Origin: Clostridia bacterium
Lineage (GTDB): Bacteria > Bacillota > Clostridia > Oscillospirales > Acutalibacteraceae
Direction: 5' to 3'
Assembly: GCA_017465505.1 (NCBI GenBank)
Contig: JAFTWB010000013.1
Location: 1-64,000, forward strand
DNA length: 64,000 nucleotides
The notes beneath the pieces were generated by a model. The model did no database searches, was not told the origin of the DNA, and worked only from the letters and a program-made list of their open reading frames with translations. Made by a program: the position numbers and the translations under genes. Below are positions 32,873-43,465 of this stretch, piece by piece; within the stretch, counting starts at the first letter, position 1, and each line of letters opens with the position of its first letter.

Positions 32873-34819
32873 ATGAAAACATTAAAAGCAAAAAAACTTT
32901 TAGCTTGCTTTATGGCAGTGCTTGTTTTGATGACAAGTCTTTCCATAAGTATTGCCAGTGCAGAAACAGACGGCACATTCAACTACACTGTTTACAACGA
33001 GTATGACGCAGATTTCAACTCCACAAAATGTGCCAGAATCACAGGCTATACAGGCAGCAGCTCTGAGGTAGTTATCCCCGAAGAAATTGCAGGCTATCCT
33101 GTTACAATGATTTACGACAGAGCATTTGCCGAAAATAAGACAATCACTTCTGTTTCAATTCCCGATTCTGTTAAAAGAATCGGTATGGAAGCTTTCCGTG
33201 ATTGCGAAAATCTTTCTGAAATCAACCTGCCCACAGGTCTTGAAGAAATCGGCGGCTATATTCTTATGAACACAGCTTACTCTTTAGACAGTGCAAACTG
33301 GGACGGCGAACTTCTTTACATTAACAATTATCTTTTAATGAGCACTGACCAGGTTACAGGCGACCTTAAGCTCAAGGACGGTACAACTTTTGTTGCTGAT
33401 TTTGCATTCTCCTTCAACAGAACCATCACTTCTGTTACAATTCCTGCAAGCGTAAAGATTATCGGTTCTTATGCTTTCTCTTCTTGTGAAAAGCTCAGCT
33501 CTGTTACATTTAACGAGGGTACTGAGATTATCGGCTTCGGCTCTTTTGAAGGTACTAATCTTTCCGAAGTAACAATTCCTCAGTCAGTAACAACCCTTGA
33601 AGGCTGGGCATTTGCAGATACAAAGCTGGAAAGCATTGACATCAGTGCAAATGTAAAAGACTTGGATGATACTTCTTTTGACGGCTGTACTTCTCTTAAG
33701 AGCATTAACGTTGACGAAAGCAATCCCATATATTACTCAACAGATGGTATCCTCTTTGAAAAATCCAAGTATGATTTTGTGGGCGATTACCTTTTGATTT
33801 ATCCTTCCGCAAAAGAGGGTCACTCCTACACAATCCCCGAAAATGTTGAGTATTTAGGCTACAATGCTTTCTGTGACCTTGTTTATCTCAAGGACTTAAA
33901 TGTTCCTGCAAAGGTTGACATTTTCTCAGGTCTTCACTCCGACACACTTGAAAACATAAACATCGACGAAGCTCACGAGGATTACAAATCCGTTGACGGC
34001 GTTGTTTACTCCAAAGACGGCACTATTCTCATTTGCTTCCCCGGCGGCAAAAATGTTGAAAAATATGAGGTTGCAAGCGCTGTTAAAGAAACAACCATCA
34101 ATGCTGTTACAGGCTGCGTACCTATGAAAGAAATCACCTTCCCCGAGGGCTTTGAAAAGCTTTCAGAGGCAAGCCTTTACTTCTGCGAAAACCTCACAAC
34201 AATCAATCTTCCTTCTACATTGACAGAGGTTGAAGATGATTTCTTCCGTGCCTGTAATGCGGTTACTACCATTAACTTTAACGGCACAAAGGCACAGTGG
34301 GAGGCTTTTGATACTTCCGTTTACTTCCCCTCTTATGAAGAAACCGAGGGTATCTACGTTTACTGCACTGACGGCGAAATTGAGCTTGTAGCTCCTCACT
34401 ATGAGGATGATTTTACTCTTCCCACTGAACCCGAGGTAACTACAACTGCTCCCACAGAGCCCGAAGTAACTACTACAGCTTTTACAGAGCCTCAGGAAAC
34501 AACCACTGTTCCTGCTACCTCTGAAAACAACACAACCGCTCCCACAACCACAACCGAGCCTGAGGAATCTGTAACAACTACCGCTACAGAGCCCAAAGAA
34601 AGCTCAACTGCTCCTGCTGTTGATAAAGAGTTTGAAACAGGCGACGCTAATATGGACGGCAAGTTAAACATCCGTGACGCAACAGCTATCCAGAAGCACC
34701 TTGCAAAGGTTCTTACTCTTGGTGAAGAAGCTCTTGAGCTTGCTGATTTCAACGGCGACGCAAAGGTTAACATCAAGGACGCAACCACAATTCAGAAGAG
34801 AATTGCAGGTATTGTCTGA
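32873..34819 (+). CDS. Secreted leucine-rich-repeat (BspA-type) protein with dockerin
   Basis: A 648-residue protein. Signal peptide of about 30 residues (LLACFMAVLVLMTSLSISIASA). BspA-type LRR_5 repeats run from about residue 60 to 500 (TSVSIPDSVKRIGMEAFRDC, SSVTFNEGTEIIGFGSFEG and others). A T/E/P-rich linker covers about 515-580. A C-terminal type I dockerin has two calcium loops, GDANMDGKLNIRDATAIQKH and ADFNGDAKVNIKDATTIQKR. The dockerin should dock the protein to a cohesin-bearing scaffold outside the cell, where the LRR part may bind protein or host surfaces. AAGGAGG lies 7 nt before the ATG. It is monocistronic with its own promoter. Confidence 0.93.
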   Translation: MKTLKAKKLLACFMAVLVLMTSLSISIASAETDGTFNYTVYNEYDADFNSTKCARITGYTGSSSEVVIPEEIAGYPVTMIYDRAFAENKTITSVSIPDSVKRIGMEAFRDCENLSEINLPTGLEEIGGYILMNTAYSLDSANWDGELLYINNYLLMSTDQVTGDLKLKDGTTFVADFAFSFNRTITSVTIPASVKIIGSYAFSSCEKLSSVTFNEGTEIIGFGSFEGTNLSEVTIPQSVTTLEGWAFADTKLESIDISANVKDLDDTSFDGCTSLKSINVDESNPIYYSTDGILFEKSKYDFVGDYLLIYPSAKEGHSYTIPENVEYLGYNAFCDLVYLKDLNVPAKVDIFSGLHSDTLENINIDEAHEDYKSVDGVVYSKDGTILICFPGGKNVEKYEVASAVKETTINAVTGCVPMKEITFPEGFEKLSEASLYFCENLTTINLPSTLTEVEDDFFRACNAVTTINFNGTKAQWEAFDTSVYFPSYEETEGIYVYCTDGEIELVAPHYEDDFTLPTEPEVTTTAPTEPEVTTTAFTEPQETTTVPATSENNTTAPTTTTEPEESVTTTATEPKESSTAPAVDKEFETGDANMDGKLNIRDATAIQKHLAKVLTLGEEALELADFNGDAKVNIKDATTIQKRIAGIV

Positions 34820-34882
34820 TTTTCATTTTGAATAAAAATTTTTGGCATATATTTTAATTGCCGAAGTATTATACTAAAAAAG

Positions 34883-34922
34883 AAAGAGAAGACTCGCCCA
34901 AAAAGCGAATCTTCTCTTTTCT
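34883..34922 (+). terminator. Terminator of the leucine-rich-repeat dockerin gene
   Basis: AAGAGAAGACTCGC pairs with GCGAATCTTCTCTT, with one mismatch bulge, followed by TTTTCTATTTC. Confidence 0.75.
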
Positions 34923-34937
34923 ATTTCTATGGGTTAG

Positions 34938-34959
34938 CACTCCCAAGCGATTGGGGGTG
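34938..34959 (+). promoter_or_regulatory. Hairpin sequestering the ribosome-binding site of the small peptide
   Basis: CACTCCC (34938-34944) pairs with GGGGGTG (34953-34959) around an 8-nt loop. The right arm is the Shine-Dalgarno sequence of the peptide at 34966. Such occlusion is known in type I toxin mRNAs. Confidence 0.6.
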
Positions 34960-34965
34960 ATATGT

Positions 34966-35037
34966 ATGACTGAGTCGGTAATACTTGTTCTGATACTTGT
35001 TGCACTTGCAGAAGTCATTAAACATATAAAGAGATAA
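34966..35037 (+). CDS. Hydrophobic 23-residue peptide, candidate type I toxin
   Basis: ATG at 34966 and stop TAA at 35035-35037 code for MTESVILVLILVALAEVIKH plus IKR: one membrane helix followed by a basic tail. This is the general shape of Fst/TxpA/holin-like type I toxins, although I cannot match it to a named family. GGGGGTG lies 6 nt upstream but is held in a 7-bp hairpin. A strong promoter facing the other way (35121-35148) would make an RNA antisense to its 3' end. An out-of-frame three-codon reading frame at 34962 overlaps the start. No expression evidence is available. Confidence 0.6.
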   Translation: MTESVILVLILVALAEVIKHIKR

Positions 35038-35063
35038 CCGCCCAACGGCAATTGGACGGTTAT
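35034..35063. terminator. Hairpin at the end of the small-peptide gene
   Basis: ATAACCG (35034-35040) pairs with CGGTTAT (35057-35063), with an inner CCAA/TTGG stem. It could end the peptide mRNA or, more convincingly because CTCTTTAT follows on the minus strand, the antisense RNA. Confidence 0.5.
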
Positions 35064-35114
35064 TGTAATAAAATAAATCATTCATTTGACTAACCGCTTT
35101 GAGCGGTTCCCTGT
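35034..35114 (-). ncRNA. Predicted antisense RNA to the small-peptide mRNA
   Basis: Inferred transcript from the promoter at 35121-35148. It would begin near 35114, contain the hairpin AACCGCTTTGAGCGGTT (35091-35107) and overlap the 3' end of the peptide mRNA as in txpA/RatA or bsrG/SR4 pairs. The 3' end is a guess. Confidence 0.45.
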
Positions 35115-35120
35115 AATCTC

Positions 35121-35148
35121 ATTATATATTATTATTTTTTCTTGTCAA
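35121..35148 (-). promoter_or_regulatory. Promoter facing the small-peptide gene
   Basis: On the minus strand TTGACA (complement at 35143-35148), 16 bp, TATAAT (complement at 35121-35126). It lies just beyond the gyrA terminator and no protein gene follows it, so a short RNA is the likely product. Confidence 0.7.
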
Positions 35149-35154
35149 TATCAT

Positions 35155-35190
35155 AAAAGCTCCCGATTTTTGAAGTCGGGAGCTTTCTTT
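35155..35190 (-). terminator. Terminator of gyrA
   Basis: AAAGCTCCCGA pairs with TCGGGAGCTTT, T-rich on the minus strand, just after the gyrA stop. Confidence 0.85.
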
Positions 35191-35196
35191 TATTTA

Positions 35197-37740
35197 TTAT
35201 TCTGTTGTTTCTGTTACTTCTTCGGCTTCAGGCTCTTCTGATTCACTGTCGCTGGTGTCGGGTACTTCGGTAATTACCTCTGCACTGTCCTCGTGAGGAG
35301 CAGATACAACTGCAACAACCTTGTTGCCCTCTTTAATCTTCATAACAGTAACACCCTTGGAGGGTCTTGCACAAACTCTTACGCTTTCAGCGGCAATTCT
35401 GATAATTACGCCGTCTGCGTTAACCATAATGATGTCTTCATCAAGGTTAATTGTCTTAACTGCGGCAACATCGCCGTATTTCTCGGTATGATAGTTTCTA
35501 AGACCCATACCGCCTCTGGACTGGAGTCTGTAATTATCGGCAGAGGAGATTCGACCAAAGCCTGTTTCGGAAACTGTGAGCACATAAGCGTTTTCTTCCA
35601 GAACAGTAAGGCTTACAACCTCGTCATTTTCCTTAAGCTTAAGTGCCTTAACACCACGGGCAAGTCTGCCCATTGCTCTTACGTCACTTTCGTTAAAGCG
35701 GATGGACATACCCTTACGGGTAGCAATCATAAGCTGTTTATCCCCTGTTGTAACCTGAACACCCACAAGAGAGTCGCCTTCATTAAGGTCAAGTGCAATA
35801 AGACCGCCCTTGCGGTTTGTGTCGTAGGCACTGAGAAGGATTCTCTTGATGATACCCATTTTGGTAACCATATTGAGGTAAAGCTCCTCGGAAAATTCGG
35901 GAATACGCACCATTGCGGTGATTTTTTCATCACCCTCAACAGGAAGAAGGTTAGCAATGTTGATACCCTTGGACTGACGACTTCCTTCGGGAATTTCGTA
36001 GCACTTAAGCCTGTAAACCCTGCCTCTGTCTGAGAAGAAGAGGATGTAGTCGTGGCTGCCTGTGGTAAACATTTCGGTGGCAATATCTTCTTCACGTCTT
36101 GCCATACCTGCCACACCTCTGCCGCCACGGTTCTGAAGCTTATAGGTGTCCACAGTCTGACGCTTGATATAGCCGTAACGGGTGTAAGTAACAACGCACT
36201 CTTCCTTTGGGATAAGGTCTTCAATATCAACCTCGCCACTGATGGCACAAATCTCTGTGCGTCTGGGGTCGTCGTACTTGTTGCGGATAGCAATAGCCTC
36301 TTCCTTAACAATAGCCAGTCGTCTTTCCTCTTTTGCAAGGATATCTATAAAGTCGGCAATCTTAAGTCTGAGCTCTGCGATTTCGTTTTCTATTTTCTCC
36401 CGCTCTAAGCCTGTGAGCTGACGGAGTCTCATCTGAACAATCGCCTGAGCCTGAATATCTGTAAGGCCGTACTTTTCCATAAGATTCTTAACAGCGTCGG
36501 CGGTATCCTTACTTGCCTTAATGGTGGCAATGATGTCGTCGATGTTGTCAAGAGCAATCTTCAAGCCCTCTAAGATGTGCATTCTCTCCTGAGCTTTTTT
36601 TAAATCAAACTGGGTTCTTCTTGTAATAACTTCAACCTGGAAGTCGATGTAATGCTGTAAAATTTCCTTGAGAGTAAGGGTTTTTGGCTCGCCGTTAACA
36701 ATAGCAAGCAGAATTGCACCAAAGGTTGACTGCAAAGCAGTATAGGTGAAAAGCTGATTAAGAACAACCTGAGGAGAAGCGTCACGCTTAACATCAATTT
36801 CGATGTGCATACCGTTTCTGTCGGAGTGGTCCTCAATATTTGAAATACCCTCAATTCTCTTGTCGTTAACAAGGTCGGCAATGTTGGAGATAAGACGTGC
36901 TTTGTTTACCTGATAAGGAAGCTCGGTAACAATAATCTTGAATCTGTTATTCTTAGCCTCAACGATTTCTGTCTTTGCTCTTACTACGATTTTACCCTTA
37001 CCTGTGGCGTAAGCGGCTCTGATTCCGCTTCTGCCCATAACAATACCGCCTGTGGGAAAGTCAGGGCCGGGCAGAACTTCCATAAGCTCTGCTACTTCAG
37101 CCTCGGGATTATCAATAAGCAGACACATAGCGTCGATGGTTTCGCCAAGGTTATGAGGGGGAATATTTGTTGTCATACCAACTGCGATACCGCCCGAGCC
37201 GTTTACCAAGAGGTTTGGAAAACGTGAAGGAAGAACAGTGGGCTCTTCCAGACGGTCATCAAAGTTTGGCTGAAAATCAACTGTGTCCTTGTCAATGTCA
37301 GCGAGCATTTCCGTGGAAATTTTGCTCATTCTTGACTCGGTGTATCGGTAAGCAGCAGGGGGGTCGCCATCCACAGAACCGAAGTTACCGTGGCCGTCCA
37401 CCAGCATATATCTCATAGAGAAATCCTGTGCAAGTCTTACCATTGCGTCATAAACAGAGGCGTCGCCGTGGGGATGATAAGAACCCAGCACCGAACCAAC
37501 TGTATCAGCACATTTACGGTAAGCCTTCTCGGGAGCAAGTCCCTTTTCGTACATTGTGTAAAGAATACGTCTGTGTACAGGCTTAAGGCCGTCCCTTACA
37601 TCAGGAAGAGCACGGGAAACGATAACCGACATTGAGTAGTCAAGGAAGGACTGACGCATTTCACGGTTAACGTCTACATTTATAAGTCTGCCGCCTTTTT
37701 CAGTTTCTTCAATATTCATCATATTTTCATTATCCATCAT
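35197..37740 (-). CDS. gyrA: DNA gyrase subunit A
   Basis: An 847-residue breakage-reunion subunit. The quinolone-resistance region is near the N-terminus ([19 protein letters not shown]), and the catalytic tyrosine lies in the [11 protein letters not shown] context. The C-terminal beta-pinwheel contains the GyrA box QRGGKG-like NRGGRGVAG. An acidic tail ([16 protein letters not shown]) ends the protein. At the position equivalent to E. coli Ser83 there is Ala (residue 94). It lies 17 bp downstream of gyrB in the usual dnaN to gyrA order. AAGGGTGAG precedes the start. Confidence 0.97.
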   Translation of the reverse strand: MMDNENMMNIEETEKGGRLINVDVNREMRQSFLDYSMSVIVSRALPDVRDGLKPVHRRILYTMYEKGLAPEKAYRKCADTVGSVLGSYHPHGDASVYDAMVRLAQDFSMRYMLVDGHGNFGSVDGDPPAAYRYTESRMSKISTEMLADIDKDTVDFQPNFDDRLEEPTVLPSRFPNLLVNGSGGIAVGMTTNIPPHNLGETIDAMCLLIDNPEAEVAELMEVLPGPDFPTGGIVMGRSGIRAAYATGKGKIVVRAKTEIVEAKNNRFKIIVTELPYQVNKARLISNIADLVNDKRIEGISNIEDHSDRNGMHIEIDVKRDASPQVVLNQLFTYTALQSTFGAILLAIVNGEPKTLTLKEILQHYIDFQVEVITRRTQFDLKKAQERMHILEGLKIALDNIDDIIATIKASKDTADAVKNLMEKYGLTDIQAQAIVQMRLRQLTGLEREKIENEIAELRLKIADFIDILAKEERRLAIVKEEAIAIRNKYDDPRRTEICAISGEVDIEDLIPKEECVVTYTRYGYIKRQTVDTYKLQNRGGRGVAGMARREEDIATEMFTTGSHDYILFFSDRGRVYRLKCYEIPEGSRQSKGINIANLLPVEGDEKITAMVRIPEFSEELYLNMVTKMGIIKRILLSAYDTNRKGGLIALDLNEGDSLVGVQVTTGDKQLMIATRKGMSIRFNESDVRAMGRLARGVKALKLKENDEVVSLTVLEENAYVLTVSETGFGRISSADNYRLQSRGGMGLRNYHTEKYGDVAAVKTINLDEDIIMVNADGVIIRIAAESVRVCARPSKGVTVMKIKEGNKVVAVVSAPHEDSAEVITEVPDTSDSESEEPEAEEVTETTE

Positions 37741-37757
37741 TATTCACTCACCCTTCA

Positions 37758-39728
<1,971 letters not shown>

Positions 39729-39745
39729 TCATTCGATTACTGTTA

Positions 39746-40543
39746 TTAAAACTTTCTGTTAGCGGAATAATTCTTCTCATTTCCTGCTTTGTCAATTTCC
39801 TTTGCTTTTTCCTTAAGCTCGGCCTTTCTCAGCTCCTGCTCACGGAGCACCTTTACTCTGTAAAGCTCCTGAGGCTCTGAGATTTTTTCAGGCTTTACAC
39901 GCTCCACTTTTTTAAGAGGGGCGTCGCTTCTGAAAGAAGCTGACTTGGTATAGCTTTCGGGGTTAACCTCAACCATAGATTCTCTTAAATTAAAGCTTCT
40001 TGTGTCACTTGTTTTACCTGAATTTGAAGAAATATTCTCAAACTCAAAGTCATCATCAACTCTTGTAGCACCCATTTTTGGAATAACTCTGGTTGAGCCG
40101 TTATTATCAGAAGTCTCTGAATTATTTACAGGAGGAATAAACCCTGTACCCAAGTCAATTCTGTCTGAGCTCTGATAAGCGTATTTTTTTTGCATTGTAT
40201 ATTTTACAAACAAAGGCGATACAAAGAAGAAAGCAACAAAAGGCAACATCTCCCACAAAATCCATTTGAGGGTTTTTAATTTTCCGAAGAAAATGGCAAC
40301 AAGCACCGCATTGCTTCCGTCAATATTGTATTCGTGCTGAGCAACGGTGCCGAAAGTAAAATAAAACAGTAATACCAGAATCGAAAAAACAGCACAAGCG
40401 GCAAAAACCGCCCATATTCCCTTATCCAGTACAATATTTGAAGGCTTCTTGCAATGCTTGCAGTAATGCTCGCCTTCTCCTTTTTCAAGAAGTCTTGTAC
40501 CGTATGTAATCTTTCTTCCGCAGTATGGACATTTAGCTTTCAT
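39746..40543 (-). CDS. Zinc-ribbon membrane protein, unknown function
   Basis: A 265-residue protein. An N-terminal zinc ribbon, CPYCGRKITYG and CKHCKKPSN, spans residues 5-35. Two membrane helices lie at about 44-68 and 92-112, and a long charged, likely disordered C-terminus ends in a helical KVLREQELRKAELKEKAKEI stretch. It is located between remB (11-bp overlap) and gyrB in the replication operon, where other Firmicutes usually have no gene. The function is not known to me. Confidence 0.7.
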   Translation of the reverse strand: MKAKCPYCGRKITYGTRLLEKGEGEHYCKHCKKPSNIVLDKGIWAVFAACAVFSILVLLFYFTFGTVAQHEYNIDGSNAVLVAIFFGKLKTLKWILWEMLPFVAFFFVSPLFVKYTMQKKYAYQSSDRIDLGTGFIPPVNNSETSDNNGSTRVIPKMGATRVDDDFEFENISSNSGKTSDTRSFNLRESMVEVNPESYTKSASFRSDAPLKKVERVKPEKISEPQELYRVKVLREQELRKAELKEKAKEIDKAGNEKNYSANRKF

Positions 40544-40808
40544 ATAATCCCTCTTTTACATTGCTTTCAAGTCGTTTTACCAAGGTAGAGCTTGAAAGCT
40601 GACTTATATAAACGGTGGTTTCTCCCTTTCTCGTCACAATAACAAAGGATTTTGGAAGCTCCATTGAAACATTCACAACCTGCCCTTTTTTAGTGGCGTT
40701 ACTTAAAAAATCCCTTGTTTTGTGAGAAACGGTAGAGGTGTCAAGGTCGCAGATAGCAACCACGTCCTTGGTATTTACCACCGTATCCTGTCCCAGATGA
40801 AGAAGCAT
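40533..40808 (-). CDS. remB: RemB/YaaB-like DUF370 regulator
   Basis: A 91-residue protein of the DUF370 family (LHLGQDTVVNTKDVVAICDLDT and PKSFVIVTRKGETTVYISQL). In B. subtilis the homologue remB lies between recF and gyrB and helps activate extracellular-matrix genes; the position is the same here. The start overlaps the recF stop by one base. Whether it binds DNA like RemA is uncertain. Confidence 0.85.
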   Translation of the reverse strand: MLLHLGQDTVVNTKDVVAICDLDTSTVSHKTRDFLSNATKKGQVVNVSMELPKSFVIVTRKGETTVYISQLSSSTLVKRLESNVKEGLYES

Positions 40809-41908
40809 TAGTTTACTACTCCTTCCTTAACCTCAAAAAGCCTAACTTCCTTGAGGCACTCACTTTTCAGAGGCTCGCAACAAGTTATGAAAACCTGATT
40901 TTCCTCTGTATTCTTTATGAGAAACTCCTGCCTTTTTGGGTCGAGCTCGCTCATAACGTCATCAAGAAGCACCACAGGTGGCTCTTCAAAGGCTTCTTTC
41001 ATCAGCCTTGCCTCAGAAAGCTTCAGAGAAAGGACTATACTTCTCTGCTGACCTTGTGAGCCAAACCGTCTTGCACTTTTTGAATTTATAAAAAACTCCA
41101 GGTCATCCCTGTGAGGGCCTGCGTTTGTAACTCCGTAAAGGATATCCTCACGCCTGAGCCTCTTAAACTCCTTGGAAAGAAGAGAGATAACCTCGTCTTT
41201 TGTGTACTCTTTTTCTTCCTTAATGCAGGAAGACATATATTTAATCTCAAGGTCTTCGTTGCCCGAAGAAATCCCCTTGTGAAGCTCTTTTGCAATAACC
41301 TTCAGCTTTGAAAGAAACTCAAGCCTTTTCAGGATTATATCAGCACCCAAGTCAATAAGCACCTCGTCCCAAATCTCAAGAGTGTCCTTAAGCTCCTTAT
41401 GCTTTGAAATTTCTTTTAAAAGAGCATTTCTCTGCTGAAGAGTCTGGTTATATTTATTAAGCCTTACCGCAAAGCGTAAATCCTGCTGACAAATTGAGCC
41501 GTCCATAAACTTACGCCTTAAAGCAGGGCCGTTTTTAATTAAAGTAAGGTGTTCAGGAGAAAAAATAACCGCAGAGAAATGCTGAGAAAGAAAAGCAGAA
41601 GAGCTTTTCTTCACGTTATTTATTATTGCCTCTTTTTTAGAGGGAGTATACAGGATTTCGGCTTTCTGATTTCTTTTTCCCGAGAAAAATTCCATCTTAA
41701 GCCTTGCCTTACCCTCGTTAAATTTAATAATCTCGCTGTCCTTAGCACCTCTGAAGGAGTGACCTCCCGAAAAAAGCCATATTGCTTCAAGTAAATTTGT
41801 CTTGCCCTGAGCATTTAAGCCGTAAATTACATTCACCTTTTCAGAAGGCTCTATTCTGTTATCCGAAAGGTTTCTGTAACCTGCAAACTCAAGGGCGTTT
41901 ACCTTCAA
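40808..41908 (-). CDS. recF: DNA replication and repair protein RecF
   Basis: A 366-residue SMC-like ATPase. It has Walker A GLNAQGKTNLLEAI (about residue 30), the RecF-type FRGAKDSEIIKF loop, the signature GSQGQQRSIVLSLKLSEA, and Walker B PVVLLDDVMSELDPKRQ. It loads RecA at single-strand gaps. It overlaps the yaaA stop by 4 bp. Confidence 0.96.
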   Translation of the reverse strand: MKVNALEFAGYRNLSDNRIEPSEKVNVIYGLNAQGKTNLLEAIWLFSGGHSFRGAKDSEIIKFNEGKARLKMEFFSGKRNQKAEILYTPSKKEAIINNVKKSSSAFLSQHFSAVIFSPEHLTLIKNGPALRRKFMDGSICQQDLRFAVRLNKYNQTLQQRNALLKEISKHKELKDTLEIWDEVLIDLGADIILKRLEFLSKLKVIAKELHKGISSGNEDLEIKYMSSCIKEEKEYTKDEVISLLSKEFKRLRREDILYGVTNAGPHRDDLEFFINSKSARRFGSQGQQRSIVLSLKLSEARLMKEAFEEPPVVLLDDVMSELDPKRQEFLIKNTEENQVFITCCEPLKSECLKEVRLFEVKEGVVN

Positions 41909-42123
41909 GGAGCTTTCACCTCAATTAAAAAATCCTCAATCTGAGCTTTGTCGCCATTTCGCATTTTTTTGCCACGCATAGTGCACACTTCGCCATTTAC
42001 TAAAACCTGACCGTCCTGAATCACAAATTTTGCTTCACCGCCTGTATCAACCGCACCTGCAAACTTAAGAAGGTTATCAAGTCTTATAAATTCTGTGTCA
42101 ATTTTAATTACTTCAGTTCTCAT
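41905..42123 (-). CDS. yaaA: S4-domain RNA-binding protein YaaA
   Basis: A 72-residue S4 domain protein (FIRLDNLLKFAGAVDTGGEAK, VLVNGEVCTMRGKKMRNGD). It is found between dnaN and recF in most Firmicutes, where it is often annotated yaaA or rlbA and associated with ribosome assembly. It overlaps dnaN by 11 bp and recF by 4 bp. Confidence 0.9.
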   Translation of the reverse strand: MRTEVIKIDTEFIRLDNLLKFAGAVDTGGEAKFVIQDGQVLVNGEVCTMRGKKMRNGDKAQIEDFLIEVKAP

Positions 42124-43219
42124 CGTTAATCCTCATAGGCACAACCAGGAATGTAAAAGCGTCTCCTTCAACGGGAGAAACAATCATAGGAGTAAGGCTG
42201 CCGTTTAAAATCAGCATAACCTCGTCGCACTCGCTGTTTTTAAGAGCGTCAAGAAGATAGCGGTTGTTAAAGCCGATTTCTACGTCCATACCCACAGTGC
42301 CAACCTGAATAGAGTCAGAAGCTCTGCCCACTGTTGTTTTGCAGGTAAGCTTAATCTCATCCTTACCGATGGAGCATTTTACAGGGGACTGGATACGCTC
42401 GGAAGTTAAAAGACTCATTCTTTCAACTGCACTGATAAGCTTTCTTGTGTTAATGCGTACCTCTGTGTTCTTGTCCTTGGGAATAGTTGTGGCATAATCA
42501 AGGAAAGTACCCTCAATAAGTCTGGAAATTACAGAATATGTGCCCACTGTAAAGAGGACGTGACGCTGACCTACGATAATGTTTACTTTCTCCTCTTCAG
42601 AGTCAATAAGCTTTAAAATTTCCATCTGAATCTTACCGGGGACAATAAACTGGGTGTTTCTCTGTGCCTCGATGTTTTCTTTTCTGATTGCCATTCTGTA
42701 ACCGTCAATGGCAACGATTCTCAGGACATTTTCCTTGATTTCGTAAAGTGAGCCTGTATAAATAGGCTTTGCCATATTGTCACTAACGGCATAAATTGTC
42801 TGGCGAATCATATTTTTCAGTATGCCTGCCTCAAGAGTAATCTCGTCTGTGCTCTCAAAAGTAGGAGTGTCGGGATACTCAATGGAAGACATACCGATAA
42901 TCTGGTAGTCTGCGTTACCACTGTTAATGTAGAAAATGTATCTTTCGTCGCTTTCGAAGCTGGCGATTTCTTCAGGCAGCTTTCTCACAATGTCAGAGAA
43001 AAGCTTTGCACCAACTACGATTTCACCCTGCTCAGCAATTGTGGCGTCAATAGTGGTTGTGATACCGATTTCAAGGTCGTAGCCTGTAAGAGTGAGTTGG
43101 TTGTCGTAGGCTTTAATAAGAATACCCTCAAGGGCAGGTAAAGTAGCTTTTGTAGAAACCGCACGGGAAACATTCTGAAGTGCTTCGGAAAGCTCTGAGC
43201 GGATACAGGTAAATTTCAT
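42113..43219 (-). CDS. dnaN: DNA polymerase III sliding clamp (beta subunit)
   Basis: A 368-residue protein with the three clamp domains: MKFTCIRSELSEALQNVSRAVSTKATLPALEGILI at the start, the SIEYPDTP and LYEIKENVLRIVAIDGYRMA blocks, and the conserved ending VEGDAFTFLVVPMRINDEN. It encircles DNA and tethers the polymerase. GAAAGGAT lies upstream of the ATG. It is the first gene of the leftward dnaN to gyrA group; oriC lies directly in front. Confidence 0.97.
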   Translation of the reverse strand: MKFTCIRSELSEALQNVSRAVSTKATLPALEGILIKAYDNQLTLTGYDLEIGITTTIDATIAEQGEIVVGAKLFSDIVRKLPEEIASFESDERYIFYINSGNADYQIIGMSSIEYPDTPTFESTDEITLEAGILKNMIRQTIYAVSDNMAKPIYTGSLYEIKENVLRIVAIDGYRMAIRKENIEAQRNTQFIVPGKIQMEILKLIDSEEEKVNIIVGQRHVLFTVGTYSVISRLIEGTFLDYATTIPKDKNTEVRINTRKLISAVERMSLLTSERIQSPVKCSIGKDEIKLTCKTTVGRASDSIQVGTVGMDVEIGFNNRYLLDALKNSECDEVMLILNGSLTPMIVSPVEGDAFTFLVVPMRINDEN

Positions 43220-43259
43220 ATAAACTATCCTTTCTGTCAGAAAATTAAAGAATGAATTG

Positions 43260-43465
43260 ATTTGATTATATATATTTTAGTAGTAGTAGTAGTAGGGGTC
43301 GTTAATTTGTTGAAACACTCAAAAATCCCAGATTTAATGAGGTTTTGCCTCTCCTTACAATAATGTTGAAAATCAACAGGTTTTAAACATAGATTTTTTG
43401 CCAGAAATTAGCAATGATAATATGTTGAAAAGTGTAATGTTAATGTGAGTTAAAATGTTAAAAAG
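43260..43465 (-). other. Chromosomal replication origin oriC (dnaA-dnaN gap)
   Basis: Read on the minus strand, the order is DnaA-box-like sequences, GACCCC, six CTA triplets, then AAATATATATAAT. The triplets (43279-43296 on the plus strand as TAG repeats) are the DnaA-trio, 3'-GAT-5', in the orientation known from B. subtilis, next to a GC patch and an AT-rich unwinding tract. No TTATCCACA is present. TTTTCAACA occurs exactly at 43423-43431 and 43364-43372. GTTTCAACA lies nearest the trio (43308-43316) and TTTTTAACA at 43456-43464, all pointing toward the trio. The position between dnaA and dnaN is the classical Firmicute one. Confidence 0.85.

Noticed and set aside
34962-34973. First ATG at 34962 as start of the small peptide
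   Set aside because: It opens a frame of only three codons (MYD, stop). The ATG at 34966 gives the 23-residue hydrophobic peptide.
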